NCBI RefSeq assembly: GCF_030147005.1
Contig: NZ_JASLAW010000022.1
Coordinates: 1-46,564, forward strand
Direction of reading: 5' to 3'
Length of the DNA: 46,564 bases
Source: Pseudomonas sp.
GTDB lineage: Bacteria > Pseudomonadota > Gammaproteobacteria > Pseudomonadales > Pseudomonadaceae
Part shown: positions 1 through 8,154 of the stretch, in pieces
How the letters are laid out: each line of letters begins with the position of its first letter
Position numbering within the stretch: the stretch's first letter is position 1
The notes under the pieces: model-generated
Databases searched by the model: none
What the model saw: only the letters and a program-made list of their open reading frames with translations
What the model was told of the DNA's origin: nothing
Made by a program: the position numbers and the translations under genes

Positions 1-49
1 CGGCCAACGCCCGCAGGATCTGGTGAACCCACAGGTGTGGAACGGCTGA
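1..49 (+). CDS. 3' end of a gene, probably a D-2-hydroxyacid dehydrogenase (partial)
   Basis: Reading from base 2 gives 15 codons ending in TGA at 47-49. The predicted tail is GQRPQDLVNPQVWNG, which resembles the C-terminal end of D-isomer-specific 2-hydroxyacid dehydrogenases, where a segment of the type RP-LVNPEVW is common. Only the tail lies in the window, so the identity is inferred from memory of the family. The stop is followed by a short spacer and then a REPIN, a usual place for such elements. Confidence 0.45.
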   Translation, partial: GQRPQDLVNPQVWNG

Positions 50-76
50 CACGCCCCATTGCAGGAGCGAGCTGTT

Positions 77-169
77 GTGGCGAGCGAGCTTGCTCGCGCC
101 GGAGTGCGCAGCCTCCCAGGCTTTTTTGGGGCCGCTTCGCAGCCCGGCGGGAGCAAGCTCCCTCGCCAC
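77..169. repeat. REPIN (paired REP palindromes)
   Basis: A left REP unit, GTGGCGAGCGAGCTTGCTCGC at 77-97, faces an inverted right unit at 147-169. The reverse complement of the right unit begins GTGGCGAGGGAGCTTGCTCC. Between them is a spacer with a T-run and GGGGCCGCTTCGC. This is the typical extragenic REPIN architecture of P. fluorescens-group genomes. The same architecture and nearly the same spacer recur at the other end of the window (46480 onward). The left arm carries C where the right arm has G, so the arms have diverged slightly. Confidence 0.85.
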
Positions 170-181
170 TGCCGCTCACCC

Positions 182-208
182 TACAGTTTTCGGGGCCAGG
201 GTCGATAA
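182..208 (+). promoter_or_regulatory. Sigma-28 (FliA) flagellar promoter of cheV
   Basis: TACAGTTT (182-189), an 11-base spacer and GTCGATAA (201-208) match the FliA consensus TAAAGTTT-N11-GCCGATAA at 14 of 16 positions with exact spacing. It lies 40 bases before the cheV start codon, so transcription would begin near 215-220. Chemotaxis genes are classical FliA targets, so the position agrees with the gene it serves. Confidence 0.8.
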
Positions 209-248
209 CGGTGTATAGATCGTCTTCCTTGATCCACAGAAGGTTTTT

Positions 249-1151
249 ATGTCCACCACCAAAGCCCGCGCAGACTCACTTTCGCTTCTGCTCTTTACCT
301 TGCGCAGCGGCAAGCTGATGGCGATCAACCTGCTGAAAGTCAGTGAAATCATCCCCTGCCCTCCGCTGACCAAACTGCCGGAGTCGCACCCTCACGTCAA
401 AGGCATCGCCACGTTGCGCGGTAACTCGTTGGCCGTGATCGACCTGAGCCGCGCCCTGGGCGAGATGCCGTTGCTGGACCCGAACGGTGGCTGCCTGATC
501 GTCACCGATGTCAGCCGTTCCAAGCAGGGCTTGCACGTGCAGGCGGTGAGCAAGATCGTGCATTGCCTGACCACCGATATCCGCCCACCGCCCTATGGCT
601 CCGGCGGCAATCGTGCGTTTATTACCGGGGTGACCCAGGTGGAAGGCGGCCTGGTGCAAGTGCTGGATATCGAAAAAGTCATCCATGGCATCGCCCCGGC
701 GCCGATAGAAGTCGCGCCGACCGACCTGACCATGGAAGAAGCCGAAGTGCTCGGCCATGCGCGCATCCTGGTGGTCGACGACAGCCAGGTGGCGTTGCAG
801 CAATCGGTGCACACCCTGCGCAATCTCGGCCTGACCTGTCACACCGCGCGCAGCGCCAAAGAGGCCATCGATGTGCTGCTGGAGCTGCAAGGCACCGGCG
901 AACAAATCAATGTGGTGGTGTCGGACATCGAAATGTCCGAGATGGACGGTTACGCCCTCACCCGCACCTTGCGCGAAACCCCGGACTTCCAGCATCTCTA
1001 CATATTGCTGCACACCTCCCTGGACAGCGCGATGAACAGCGAGAAAGCCCGCCTGGCCGGCGCCGATTCGGTGCTGACCAAGTTTTCGTCCCCCGAGTTG
1101 ACCAAGTGCCTGGTGATCGCTGCGCAATCCGTGGCGCAAAAGGGTCTGTAA
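249..1151 (+). CDS. cheV: Chemotaxis coupling protein CheV (CheW-REC)
   Basis: The product (300 residues) has a CheW-like domain at about 10-150, which couples chemoreceptors to the CheA kinase. A response-regulator receiver domain follows at about 170-297. The receiver keeps the acidic pair D177/D178, the phospho-acceptor D226 in VVSDIEMSEMDG, T256 and K278, so it should be phosphorylatable. In this family phosphorylation by CheA is thought to tune receptor adaptation. The ATG at 249 follows AGAAGG and a FliA-type promoter at 182-208. It stands apart from a large che cluster, as stand-alone cheV genes often do in pseudomonads. Length and domain order are normal. Confidence 0.95.
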   Translation: MSTTKARADSLSLLLFTLRSGKLMAINLLKVSEIIPCPPLTKLPESHPHVKGIATLRGNSLAVIDLSRALGEMPLLDPNGGCLIVTDVSRSKQGLHVQAVSKIVHCLTTDIRPPPYGSGGNRAFITGVTQVEGGLVQVLDIEKVIHGIAPAPIEVAPTDLTMEEAEVLGHARILVVDDSQVALQQSVHTLRNLGLTCHTARSAKEAIDVLLELQGTGEQINVVVSDIEMSEMDGYALTRTLRETPDFQHLYILLHTSLDSAMNSEKARLAGADSVLTKFSSPELTKCLVIAAQSVAQKGL

Positions 1152-1154
1152 GCC

Positions 1155-1637
1155 TTGCCTGAGTATTTCCTGCTGCTGCGACGCGACCTTACCGGCAGCC
1201 TGCCGGCGCCGCAGTGGCCGGCCGGTACGCAGCTGGATCATTACCGCGAGGATCTGGCCTCGGCGATTCACGCGGTATTGCGCATGACCCAGGATCAGGG
1301 CGGTGGCCGTGTCGCGGGCCTTGAGCAATGGCGCCTGCAATTTGCGGCCGATGCCGAGTTCGACCCCTCACTGTGCCTGGTGGCCAGTAGTGCCGATGGC
1401 GTCCTCGGCGTGGCCCAATGCTGGACCAGCGCCTTTATCAAAAATCTCTCGGTCCATCCCTGCGCTCAGGGCCAGGGGCTGGGCCGAGCGTTGTTGCTGC
1501 ATGCCTTCCACGTATTCAAGCAGCGCGGCGAACCCTATGTGGATCTCAAGGTGCTGGAGAGCAATCTGCGCGCGCGGCAGCTGTATGAAAGCGCGGGCAT
1601 GCGATTCGTCCTACGCGACGTGGTGCCTGAGGACTGA
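1155..1637 (+). CDS. GNAT-family N-acetyltransferase
   Basis: The product (160 residues) carries a GNAT fold. The acetyl-CoA-binding segment V-P-ALRARGLG-type is seen as HPCAQGQGLGRALLLHAF around residues 100-117, followed by a C-terminal NLRARQLYESAGMRFV motif that is common in the superfamily. The reading frame begins at TTG 1155, only three bases after the cheV stop. There is no ATG before the conserved domain, so a TTG start or slightly different start must be used. The close spacing suggests co-transcription with cheV. The substrate cannot be predicted; members acetylate amino groups of small molecules or proteins. Confidence 0.8.
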   Translation: MPEYFLLLRRDLTGSLPAPQWPAGTQLDHYREDLASAIHAVLRMTQDQGGGRVAGLEQWRLQFAADAEFDPSLCLVASSADGVLGVAQCWTSAFIKNLSVHPCAQGQGLGRALLLHAFHVFKQRGEPYVDLKVLESNLRARQLYESAGMRFVLRDVVPED

Positions 1638-1746
1638 CGCTCACTGGCGCATAACTTGCTTCCAGAGAAGCCCAAGCGGTGGACAGAGGTAAAAACCCGT
1701 CACTGCTCAAGCTCGTCCTCTGACATTGCCTGGTGACAGATCTGCT

Positions 1747-2490
1747 ATGAATACTCACTTCTCCTGCGTTGGTTGCGGCAAATGCTGCTCCGATCACCAC
1801 GTGCCCCTGACCCTCGACGAAGCCCGGCATTGGGCGGCGGACGGCGGCAATGTCATTGTTCTGGTCGAAGGTTTCCTCGCCGGTGGCCTGGGTTTGCCCA
1901 TGCACCAGCGTGAACATGCCGAACGCCGTTCCGTGGTGGTGCCCAGCGGCAACACCGAGGCATTTGTGGCAATCACCTTCGCCGCCTATAACGCCGGGCG
2001 CTGCCGGAATCTTGACGAAGACAATCGCTGCGGCATCTACGAACGACGCCCGCTGGTGTGCCGGATCTATCCGATGGAGATCAATCCGCACATCCCGCTG
2101 AACCCGAGCGCCAAAGATTGCCCACCGGAGTCCTGGGAACAGGGGCCGGCGTTGATCGTCGGCGGTGAGTTGGTGGATGCCGAACTGGCTGAACTGATCC
2201 GCCGTTCGCGCCAGGCCGACCGTGACGATGTGCAGACCAAGGAGGCTGTGTGTGCGTTGCTGGGGATCCGTACCACCGCGCTCAAGGGCGACGGCTTTAC
2301 GGCCTACCTGCCGGATATGAATGCGTTTGCTCAAGCCATTGGGCTGGCAACGGCCCAGCCGATCACGGCCAATGAGTGGGTGTTTCATGTATCCGGGATG
2401 GAGATCGCCGAACAACTGCTCGACGCCGGGGCGCAGATTGCCACCGAGGTGCCGGCCAACTACGCGTTTATCCCGTTGCGTGCGGCTTGA
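1747..2490 (+). CDS. YkgJ-family cysteine cluster protein
   Basis: The product (247 residues) opens with C7-x2-C10-x2-C13-C14 and has further cysteines in CRNLDEDNRCGIYERRPLVC (about 88-107). This is the pattern of the YkgJ/UPF0153 family, annotated as a putative zinc- or iron-chelating domain. The biochemical role is unknown. I take the ATG at 1747 because the conserved cysteine block starts six residues later; the reading frame extends upstream to a TTG at 1726 with no added conserved sequence. The last 23 bases overlap the end of the convergent solute-binding protein gene. Confidence 0.85.
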   Translation: MNTHFSCVGCGKCCSDHHVPLTLDEARHWAADGGNVIVLVEGFLAGGLGLPMHQREHAERRSVVVPSGNTEAFVAITFAAYNAGRCRNLDEDNRCGIYERRPLVCRIYPMEINPHIPLNPSAKDCPPESWEQGPALIVGGELVDAELAELIRRSRQADRDDVQTKEAVCALLGIRTTALKGDGFTAYLPDMNAFAQAIGLATAQPITANEWVFHVSGMEIAEQLLDAGAQIATEVPANYAFIPLRAA

Positions 2491-3277
2491 GGCTTGAGGG
2501 ATTGATGGGCGTTGGGTCGAGGCGATAGGGCTGGAGGATGCGCTCGTATTCGCCGTTTTGCTTGAGTTGTTCAAGGGCGTGGTTGAGTTCGGTACGCAAC
2601 ACCGTATCGGTTTTGCGCAGTGCAATCGCGACACTCGCGCCCAACAGGTCGGACGACACCGGGGAGCCCATAAAAGCGAAATCCATACCTTCGGGCCTAT
2701 CGAGTAACGCTTCTCGGATTTCCACGGCACCTTGCAGCGTCGCATCGATCTCGCCCGCCACCAGGCTGCGCACCAGTTGGTCATTGAGCCAGTAGCTCTG
2801 GATGATCACACCCGCCGGCGCCCACTGCGCCAGGGCGAAGGCTTCGCGATTGCTCCTTAACAAAACCCCGACCCGCTTACCTTTGAGTGACCGCCTGTTC
2901 GGGCTCAAGCCTGAACTTCTGCGTGCCACCAGCCGGGTGGTGATCGGGTAGAGGTCATCGCTGAAGTTGACCCATTGCTGCCGACTCAAGGTCGGTGCCA
3001 TCCCCATGATCGCGTCAAATTGCCTGGCGTCGAGGGCGGGGAAGTTTTCCATGACCACTTGGTCGACCCAGGTGCATTGCACATTGAGCTGCACGCACAG
3101 GGCGTTGCCCAGTTCGATATTGAGCCCCACCAATCGCCCTTGCCGATCACGGCTTTGAAAGGGCGGAAAATGCGCGGCAACAGCGAAGCGGATTTCGCGT
3201 CGCGGCGGCTCGGCGGCGAACGCGGCCTGCACCGACAACAGGAGGATAAGCGCCACACAGAGATGTATCAGGGCCAC
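2468..3277 (-). CDS. Periplasmic solute-binding protein (SBP family 3)
   Basis: The product (269 residues) has an N-terminal signal peptide ending near AAFAAEPP. The mature part matches family-3 bacterial solute-binding proteins: VAAHFPPFQSRDRQGRLVGL near the mature N terminus, an FDAIMGMAPTLSRQQWVNFS segment, and LKGKRVGVLLRSN at the start of the second lobe. Such proteins bind polar amino acids or related small solutes. No permease or ATPase gene is adjacent, so it is an orphan; it may feed a distant ABC transporter or act in sensing. Its 3' end overlaps the ykgJ-type gene tail to tail by 23 bases. Confidence 0.85.
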   Translation of the reverse strand: MALIHLCVALILLLSVQAAFAAEPPRREIRFAVAAHFPPFQSRDRQGRLVGLNIELGNALCVQLNVQCTWVDQVVMENFPALDARQFDAIMGMAPTLSRQQWVNFSDDLYPITTRLVARRSSGLSPNRRSLKGKRVGVLLRSNREAFALAQWAPAGVIIQSYWLNDQLVRSLVAGEIDATLQGAVEIREALLDRPEGMDFAFMGSPVSSDLLGASVAIALRKTDTVLRTELNHALEQLKQNGEYERILQPYRLDPTPINPSSLKPHATG

Positions 3278-3441
3278 AAGAAACGTCCTTTTCCGGAGAG
3301 AGCGGCGTCGCCATGTCCCGATACGGATGATCAGGGCCAGGCGATGCTGGGCAAGCTTTCAAGAAACGGTTGCGGACCTACAAGTAGAAATATCAACGCG
3401 ATTTGTAGGCAATTGCCTATATGCCGCGCATGAGCATCAAC

Positions 3442-3675
3442 TCAACGTTTACCCATCGAACGGCGCGTACCCGGCGGCGCCATGCCCGGCGTCTTGGTAT
3501 GGCCATTCTTGGCGCCACCCTTGTACCACGGCTGGCCGGCCTGCTTGGCGCCAGCCAGCTCACCCGGTTTGAAGGGGAATTTGAACGCGGGGATGTCGGC
3601 TTTTTCAACGCCGTCGGCGTCGACCGAATCGACGCTGTCGACCGCTTCAACGTGAGGTTGGATCGGGGAAGTCAT
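3442..3675 (-). CDS. Small conserved-looking hypothetical protein (77 aa)
   Basis: I do not recognise a function. The ATG at 3675 is preceded by CACCTCGGAGCACCC, with GGAG at good spacing, which supports translation. The product has an acidic, repetitive N-terminal part (VDSVDSVDADG, residues 12-22), a middle with FKFPFKPGE, and a basic glycine-rich C-terminal part ending RRSMGKR. There is no signal peptide or membrane segment. It looks disordered with a charge gradient from acidic to basic. A plus-strand reading frame overlaps it (3421-3702), but that frame lacks a comparable ribosome site. I recall similar short proteins in other pseudomonads but cannot verify this. Confidence 0.65.
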   Translation of the reverse strand: MTSPIQPHVEAVDSVDSVDADGVEKADIPAFKFPFKPGELAGAKQAGQPWYKGGAKNGHTKTPGMAPPGTRRSMGKR

Positions 3676-3792
3676 GGGTGCTCCGAGGTGCGCAGAAGAT
3701 GAAGCGGGCCCGGCAAGCGGGCCACATTGGCGCGCAGTATACCTGCGCGCCCTGGATCTTTAAGCGCCGTCGTACGAATGGTCGCCGCTTAA

Positions 3793-3828
3793 CTGACAGC
3801 GCTGTCAGATAGCCGTCAGTGTGCTGAC
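3793..3828. promoter_or_regulatory. Palindromic operator before the RND operon
   Basis: CTGACAGC-GCTGTCAG (3793-3808) is a perfect 16-bp palindrome. A second inverted repeat, GTCAG-tgtg-CTGAC, lies at 3815-3828, 21 bp downstream centre to centre, or two helical turns. A TATAAC hexamer at 3842-3847 could be the -10 of a promoter without a good -35, as expected for an activated promoter. TGACA..TGTCA-type sites are bound by heavy-metal/CopR-type OmpR-family regulators, and such a regulator is encoded in the same operon. Binding is inferred. Confidence 0.6.
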
Positions 3829-3888
3829 CCGATCAGAGGGCTATAACGGTCATTTCACGCCTCTGATCCTTTGCCCGGCGCCATCCCT

Positions 3889-5055
3889 ATGCACATAAAA
3901 CGAAACACCGCCCTGCTGGTGGGCGCCCTTCTGGTTCTGGCAATGGTGGCCTGGACGTTGACTCGGCCCGTCAAGGCCAGGCTGGCGGCACCCAGCGCTA
4001 TTGCGGTACGCGTGGTGAGCGTGGCGCAACAGGATGTCCCTCGGTTCGTCAGCGGCATCGGCTCGGTGCTGTCGTTGCACAGCGTGGTGATCCGCCCACA
4101 GATCGACGGCATTCTCACTCGGTTGCTGGTCAAGGAAGGCCAACGGGTGAAGGCCGGCGACTTGCTGGCAACCATCGACGACCGCTCGATCCGTGCCGGC
4201 CTCGAGCAGGCCAAGGCCCAACTGGGGCAGAGCCAGGCGCTGCTGCAAGTGGCGCTGGTCAACCTCAAGCGCTACAAGGAACTGAGCGTCGATGACGGCG
4301 TGTCGAAGCAGACCTACGACCAGCAACAAGCCCTGGTGGACCAGCTCAAGGCTACCGCCCGAGGTGATCAGGCTGCGATCGATGCGGCTCAAGTACAGCT
4401 TTCCTACACCCAGATTCGCTCGCCCGTCAGTGGTCGCGTCGGCATTCGCACGGTGGATGAAGGTAACTTCCTGCGTATGAGCGATACCCAAGGGTTGTTC
4501 TCCGTCACCCAGATCGATCCCATCGCCGTGGAGTTCTCCCTGCCGCAGCACATGCTGCCGACCCTGCAAGGCTTGGTTGCCGCCCCTGAAAAAGCCAGCG
4601 TGGATGCCTACCTGGGAGCCGATACCGACGGCCGGACCGGGGACCTGTTGGGTGAAGGCCATTTGAGCCTGATCGACAACCAGATCAGTTCCACCACCGG
4701 CACCCTGCGCGCCAAGGCCGAGTTCCCGAACAGCGCGCACACGCTGTGGCCGGGGCAACTGGTGACCATCAAGATCCAGACCGCCGTCGACAAGAACGCC
4801 CTGGTGGTACCGCCGACGGTGGTGCAGCGAGGCCTGGACTCACATTTCGTGTACCGGCTCAACGGCGACCACGTAGACGTGGTGCCCGTGCAAGTCACCT
4901 ACCGGAACAGCGAGGTGAACATCATCACAGGCGTGCAGGCCGGGGACGTGCTGGTCAGCGATGGCCAGTCGCGGCTCAAGGCCGGTGCCCAGGTGGAGGT
5001 GCTCAAGGAACCGCCACCGATAATCCAGACCGCTGACGTCAAGGTGCAGCCATGA
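3889..5055 (+). CDS. RND efflux periplasmic adaptor subunit (MdtA/HlyD type)
   Basis: The product (388 residues) has an N-terminal membrane anchor or uncleaved signal (about 5-25). It then has the biotinyl-lipoyl half-motif QIDGILTRLLVKEGQRVKAG near 70-90, a coiled-coil hairpin (about 98-165) and beta-barrel/membrane-proximal domains, as in membrane fusion proteins of tripartite pumps. It would bridge the inner-membrane pump encoded next to an outer-membrane channel. No outer-membrane factor gene is nearby, so a distant TolC/OprM-like channel is probably shared. I chose ATG 3889; the frame also has a TTG at 3871. Its stop overlaps the pump gene start (ATGA). Confidence 0.92.
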   Translation: MHIKRNTALLVGALLVLAMVAWTLTRPVKARLAAPSAIAVRVVSVAQQDVPRFVSGIGSVLSLHSVVIRPQIDGILTRLLVKEGQRVKAGDLLATIDDRSIRAGLEQAKAQLGQSQALLQVALVNLKRYKELSVDDGVSKQTYDQQQALVDQLKATARGDQAAIDAAQVQLSYTQIRSPVSGRVGIRTVDEGNFLRMSDTQGLFSVTQIDPIAVEFSLPQHMLPTLQGLVAAPEKASVDAYLGADTDGRTGDLLGEGHLSLIDNQISSTTGTLRAKAEFPNSAHTLWPGQLVTIKIQTAVDKNALVVPPTVVQRGLDSHFVYRLNGDHVDVVPVQVTYRNSEVNIITGVQAGDVLVSDGQSRLKAGAQVEVLKEPPPIIQTADVKVQP

Positions 5056-8000
5056 GTGGCAGTCGCTCGCCCTCGGCCTGGTGCGTCGATCACCCGGTCG
5101 CCACCCTGCTGCTGACATTTGCCTTGGTGCTGCTGGGGATAATTGCCTTCCCGCGCCTGTCCGTCGCGCCACTGCCGGAAGCGGAATTTCCGACAATCCA
5201 GGTCACCGCCCAACTGCCCGGCGCCAGCCCGGACACCATGGCCTCCTCGGTGGCTACGCCACTGGAGGTGCAGTTCAGCGCCATCCCCGGCATGACCCAG
5301 ATGACCTCCAGCAGTGCGCTGGGCTCAAGCCTGTTGACCCTGCAATTCACCCTGGACAAAAGCATCGACACCGCCGCCCAGGAAGTCCAGGCCGCGATCA
5401 ACACCGCCTCCGGCAAGCTGCCCAGCGATATGCCGAGCCTGCCGACCTGGAAGAAGGTCAACCCGGCCGACAGCCCGGTGCTGATCCTCAGCGTCAGCTC
5501 CGCCAGCATGCCGAGCACCGAACTGAGCGACTACGTGGAAACCCTGCTGGCGCGTCAGATCAGCCAGATCGACGGTGTCGGCCAGATCAACATCACCGGC
5601 CAGCAACGCCCGGCGATCCGCGTGCAGGCATCCCCCGATAAACTCGCGGCGGTCGGCCTGACGCTGGCGGACATCCGCCTGACCATCCAGCAGTCGAGCC
5701 TGAACCTGGCCAAAGGTGCGATCTACGGCGCCAACAGCGTGTCGACCCTGTCAACCAACGATCAACTGTTTCACCCCGACGACTACGGCCAGCTGATTGT
5801 GTCCTACAAGAACGGCGCGCCGGTGCAGTTGCGTGATGTCGCCAAGGTCATCAACGGTTCGGAAAACGCCTACGTGCAGGCCTGGTCCGGCGATACGCCG
5901 GGGGTCAACCTGGTGATTTCACGCCAGCCGGGCGCGAATATCGTCGACACCGTCGACCGTATCCAGCAGGCACTGCCACGCCTGCAGGCAATGCTGCCGG
6001 CCTCGGTGCAGGTCAGCGTGTTGAGCGACCGCACCAAGACCATCCGCGCCTCGCTGCATGAAGTGGAAATGACCCTGCTGATCGCCATCCTGCTGGTGGT
6101 GGCGGTGATGGCGCTGTTTCTGCGTCAGCTGTCGGCGACGTTGATTGTGTCTGCCGTGCTCGGTGTGTCGCTGGTGGCCAGTTTCGCGCTGATGTATGTG
6201 ATGGGCTTCAGCTTGAACAACCTGACCCTGGTCGCCATCGTGATTGCCGTGGGCTTTGTGGTGGACGATGCGATTGTGGTGGTGGAGAACATTCACCGGC
6301 ATCTGGAGGCCGGCCTGGGCAAGCGCGAAGCCGCGATCAAAGGTTCGGGCGAAATCGGTTTTACCGTGGTGTCCATCAGCTTCTCGCTGGTGGCGGCATT
6401 CATTCCGCTGCTGTTCATGGGCGGCGTGGTCGGGCGGCTGTTCAAGGAATTTGCGCTGACGGCCACCTCGACCATCCTGATTTCGGTCGTGGTCTCACTG
6501 ACCCTGGCTCCCACTCTCGCCGCACTGTTCATGCGTGCGCCAACCCATCATGCCCACGCCAAACCCACCTTCAGCGACCGCCTGCTGGCCGGCTATGCGC
6601 GCAACCTGCGCCGCGCCCTGGCCCATCAACGCAGCATGGCGGCGATCTTCATGGTGACCCTGGCCCTGGCCGTGGTCGGCTACGTATTTATCCCAAAAGG
6701 GTTCTTCCCGGTACAGGACACCGGTTTTGTGCTGGGCACCAGCGAGGCGGCCGCCGATGTGTCGTACCCGGACATGGTCGCCAAGCACAAGGCACTGGCC
6801 GACATCGTCAAGGCTGACCCGGCGGTGCAAGCCTTCTCCCACTCGGTAGGCGTCACCGGCAGCAACCAGACCATCGCCAACGGCCGCTTCTGGATTGCCT
6901 TGAAAGACCGCGCCGACCGCGACGTGTCCGCCAGCCAGTTCATCGATCGCATCCGCCCGCAACTGGCGAAGGTGCCGGGCATCGTGTTGTACCTGCGCGC
7001 CGGCCAGGACATCAATTTGAGCTCCGGCCCCAGCCGCGCCCAGTACCAATATGTGCTCAAGAGCAACGACGGCCTGACACTGAACACCTGGACCCAGCGC
7101 CTCACCGAAAAACTGCGCACCAACCCGGCCTTTCGCGACCTGTCCAACGACCTGCAACTGGGCGGCAGCATCACGCACATCAACATCGACCGCCAGGCCG
7201 CCGCGCGTTTCGGCCTGACCGCCACCGACGTCGATCAGGCGCTGTATGACGCCTTCGGCCAGCGCCAGATCAACGAGTACCAGACCGAGATCAACCAGTA
7301 CCAAGTGGTGCTGGAACTGGACCGCCAACAGCGCGGCAAGGCCGAGAGCCTGAACTACTTTTACCTGCGCTCGCCGCTGACCAACGAAATGGTGCCGCTG
7401 TCGGCGCTGGCCAGGGTCGAACCGCCTACCGTGGGGCCGTTGTCCATCAGCCATGACGGCATGTTCCCCGCCGCCAACCTGTCGTTCAATCTGGCGCCCG
7501 GCGTGGCGCTGGGCGATGCAGTGATCATGCTCAACCAGGCCAAGAACGATATCGGCATGCCCAGTACGATCATCGGTAACTTCCAGGGCGCGGCCCAGGC
7601 ATTCCAGAGTTCGCTGGCCAGCCAGCCGTGGCTGATTCTTGCGGCACTGGTCGCGGTCTACATTATTCTGGGGGTGCTGTACGAGAGCTTCGTGCACCCG
7701 CTGACGATCATATCCACCTTGCCCTCGGCGGGCCTGGGCGCGCTGATCATGCTGTGGCTGCTGGGCCAGGACTTTTCGATCATGGCCTTGATCGGCCTGG
7801 TGCTGCTGATCGGTATCGTCAAGAAAAATGGCATCCTGATGATCGACTTCGCCCTGGAGGCCCAGCGCGTACGCGGCCTGCGCCCGGAGGAGGCCATTTA
7901 TGAAGCCTGCGTCACGCGGTTCCGGCCGATCATCATGACCACCCTCGCCGCCTTGCTCGGCGCCGTGCCGTTGATGCTCGGCTCAGGCCCCGGTGCGGAG

Positions 8001-8147
8001 CTGCGCCAACCGCTGGGCATTGCGGTGGTCGGTGGCTTGCTGGTAAGCCAGGCGCTGACGCTGTTCACCACGCCGGTCATATACGTGTACCTTGAACGGT
8101 TTTTCCACAGGCCCAAACCAGCGTTGGCGCTGGCGACCACACACTGA
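5052..8147 (+). CDS. RND multidrug efflux permease (AcrB/MdtB-type)
   Basis: At 1031 residues this is normal for hydrophobe/amphiphile efflux RND pumps. It has TM1 near the N terminus, two large periplasmic loops, and a TM4 segment with the acidic proton-relay pair in VGFVVDDAIVVVENIHRH. The repeated half carries GLVLLIGIVKKNGILMIDFA. Heavy-metal exporters of the CusA/CzcA type usually have a different, single-acid TM4 motif, so a drug or small-organic substrate is more likely than a metal. It is translationally coupled to the adaptor gene and ends seven bases before the regulator gene. Confidence 0.94.
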   Translation: MSGSRSPSAWCVDHPVATLLLTFALVLLGIIAFPRLSVAPLPEAEFPTIQVTAQLPGASPDTMASSVATPLEVQFSAIPGMTQMTSSSALGSSLLTLQFTLDKSIDTAAQEVQAAINTASGKLPSDMPSLPTWKKVNPADSPVLILSVSSASMPSTELSDYVETLLARQISQIDGVGQINITGQQRPAIRVQASPDKLAAVGLTLADIRLTIQQSSLNLAKGAIYGANSVSTLSTNDQLFHPDDYGQLIVSYKNGAPVQLRDVAKVINGSENAYVQAWSGDTPGVNLVISRQPGANIVDTVDRIQQALPRLQAMLPASVQVSVLSDRTKTIRASLHEVEMTLLIAILLVVAVMALFLRQLSATLIVSAVLGVSLVASFALMYVMGFSLNNLTLVAIVIAVGFVVDDAIVVVENIHRHLEAGLGKREAAIKGSGEIGFTVVSISFSLVAAFIPLLFMGGVVGRLFKEFALTATSTILISVVVSLTLAPTLAALFMRAPTHHAHAKPTFSDRLLAGYARNLRRALAHQRSMAAIFMVTLALAVVGYVFIPKGFFPVQDTGFVLGTSEAAADVSYPDMVAKHKALADIVKADPAVQAFSHSVGVTGSNQTIANGRFWIALKDRADRDVSASQFIDRIRPQLAKVPGIVLYLRAGQDINLSSGPSRAQYQYVLKSNDGLTLNTWTQRLTEKLRTNPAFRDLSNDLQLGGSITHINIDRQAAARFGLTATDVDQALYDAFGQRQINEYQTEINQYQVVLELDRQQRGKAESLNYFYLRSPLTNEMVPLSALARVEPPTVGPLSISHDGMFPAANLSFNLAPGVALGDAVIMLNQAKNDIGMPSTIIGNFQGAAQAFQSSLASQPWLILAALVAVYIILGVLYESFVHPLTIISTLPSAGLGALIMLWLLGQDFSIMALIGLVLLIGIVKKNGILMIDFALEAQRVRGLRPEEAIYEACVTRFRPIIMTTLAALLGAVPLMLGSGPGAELRQPLGIAVVGGLLVSQALTLFTTPVIYVYLERFFHRPKPALALATTH

Positions 8148-8154
8148 GGCGGGC

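Noticed and set aside
3421..3702. Plus-strand 93-codon frame overlapping the 77-residue unknown gene
   Set aside because: The minus-strand frame has a good GGAG site and a plausible protein; the plus-strand frame has neither and appears to be its shadow.
6495..7697. Minus-strand open frame of 400 codons inside the RND pump gene
   Set aside because: Antisense shadow; the pump frame shows all conserved RND motifs across this interval.
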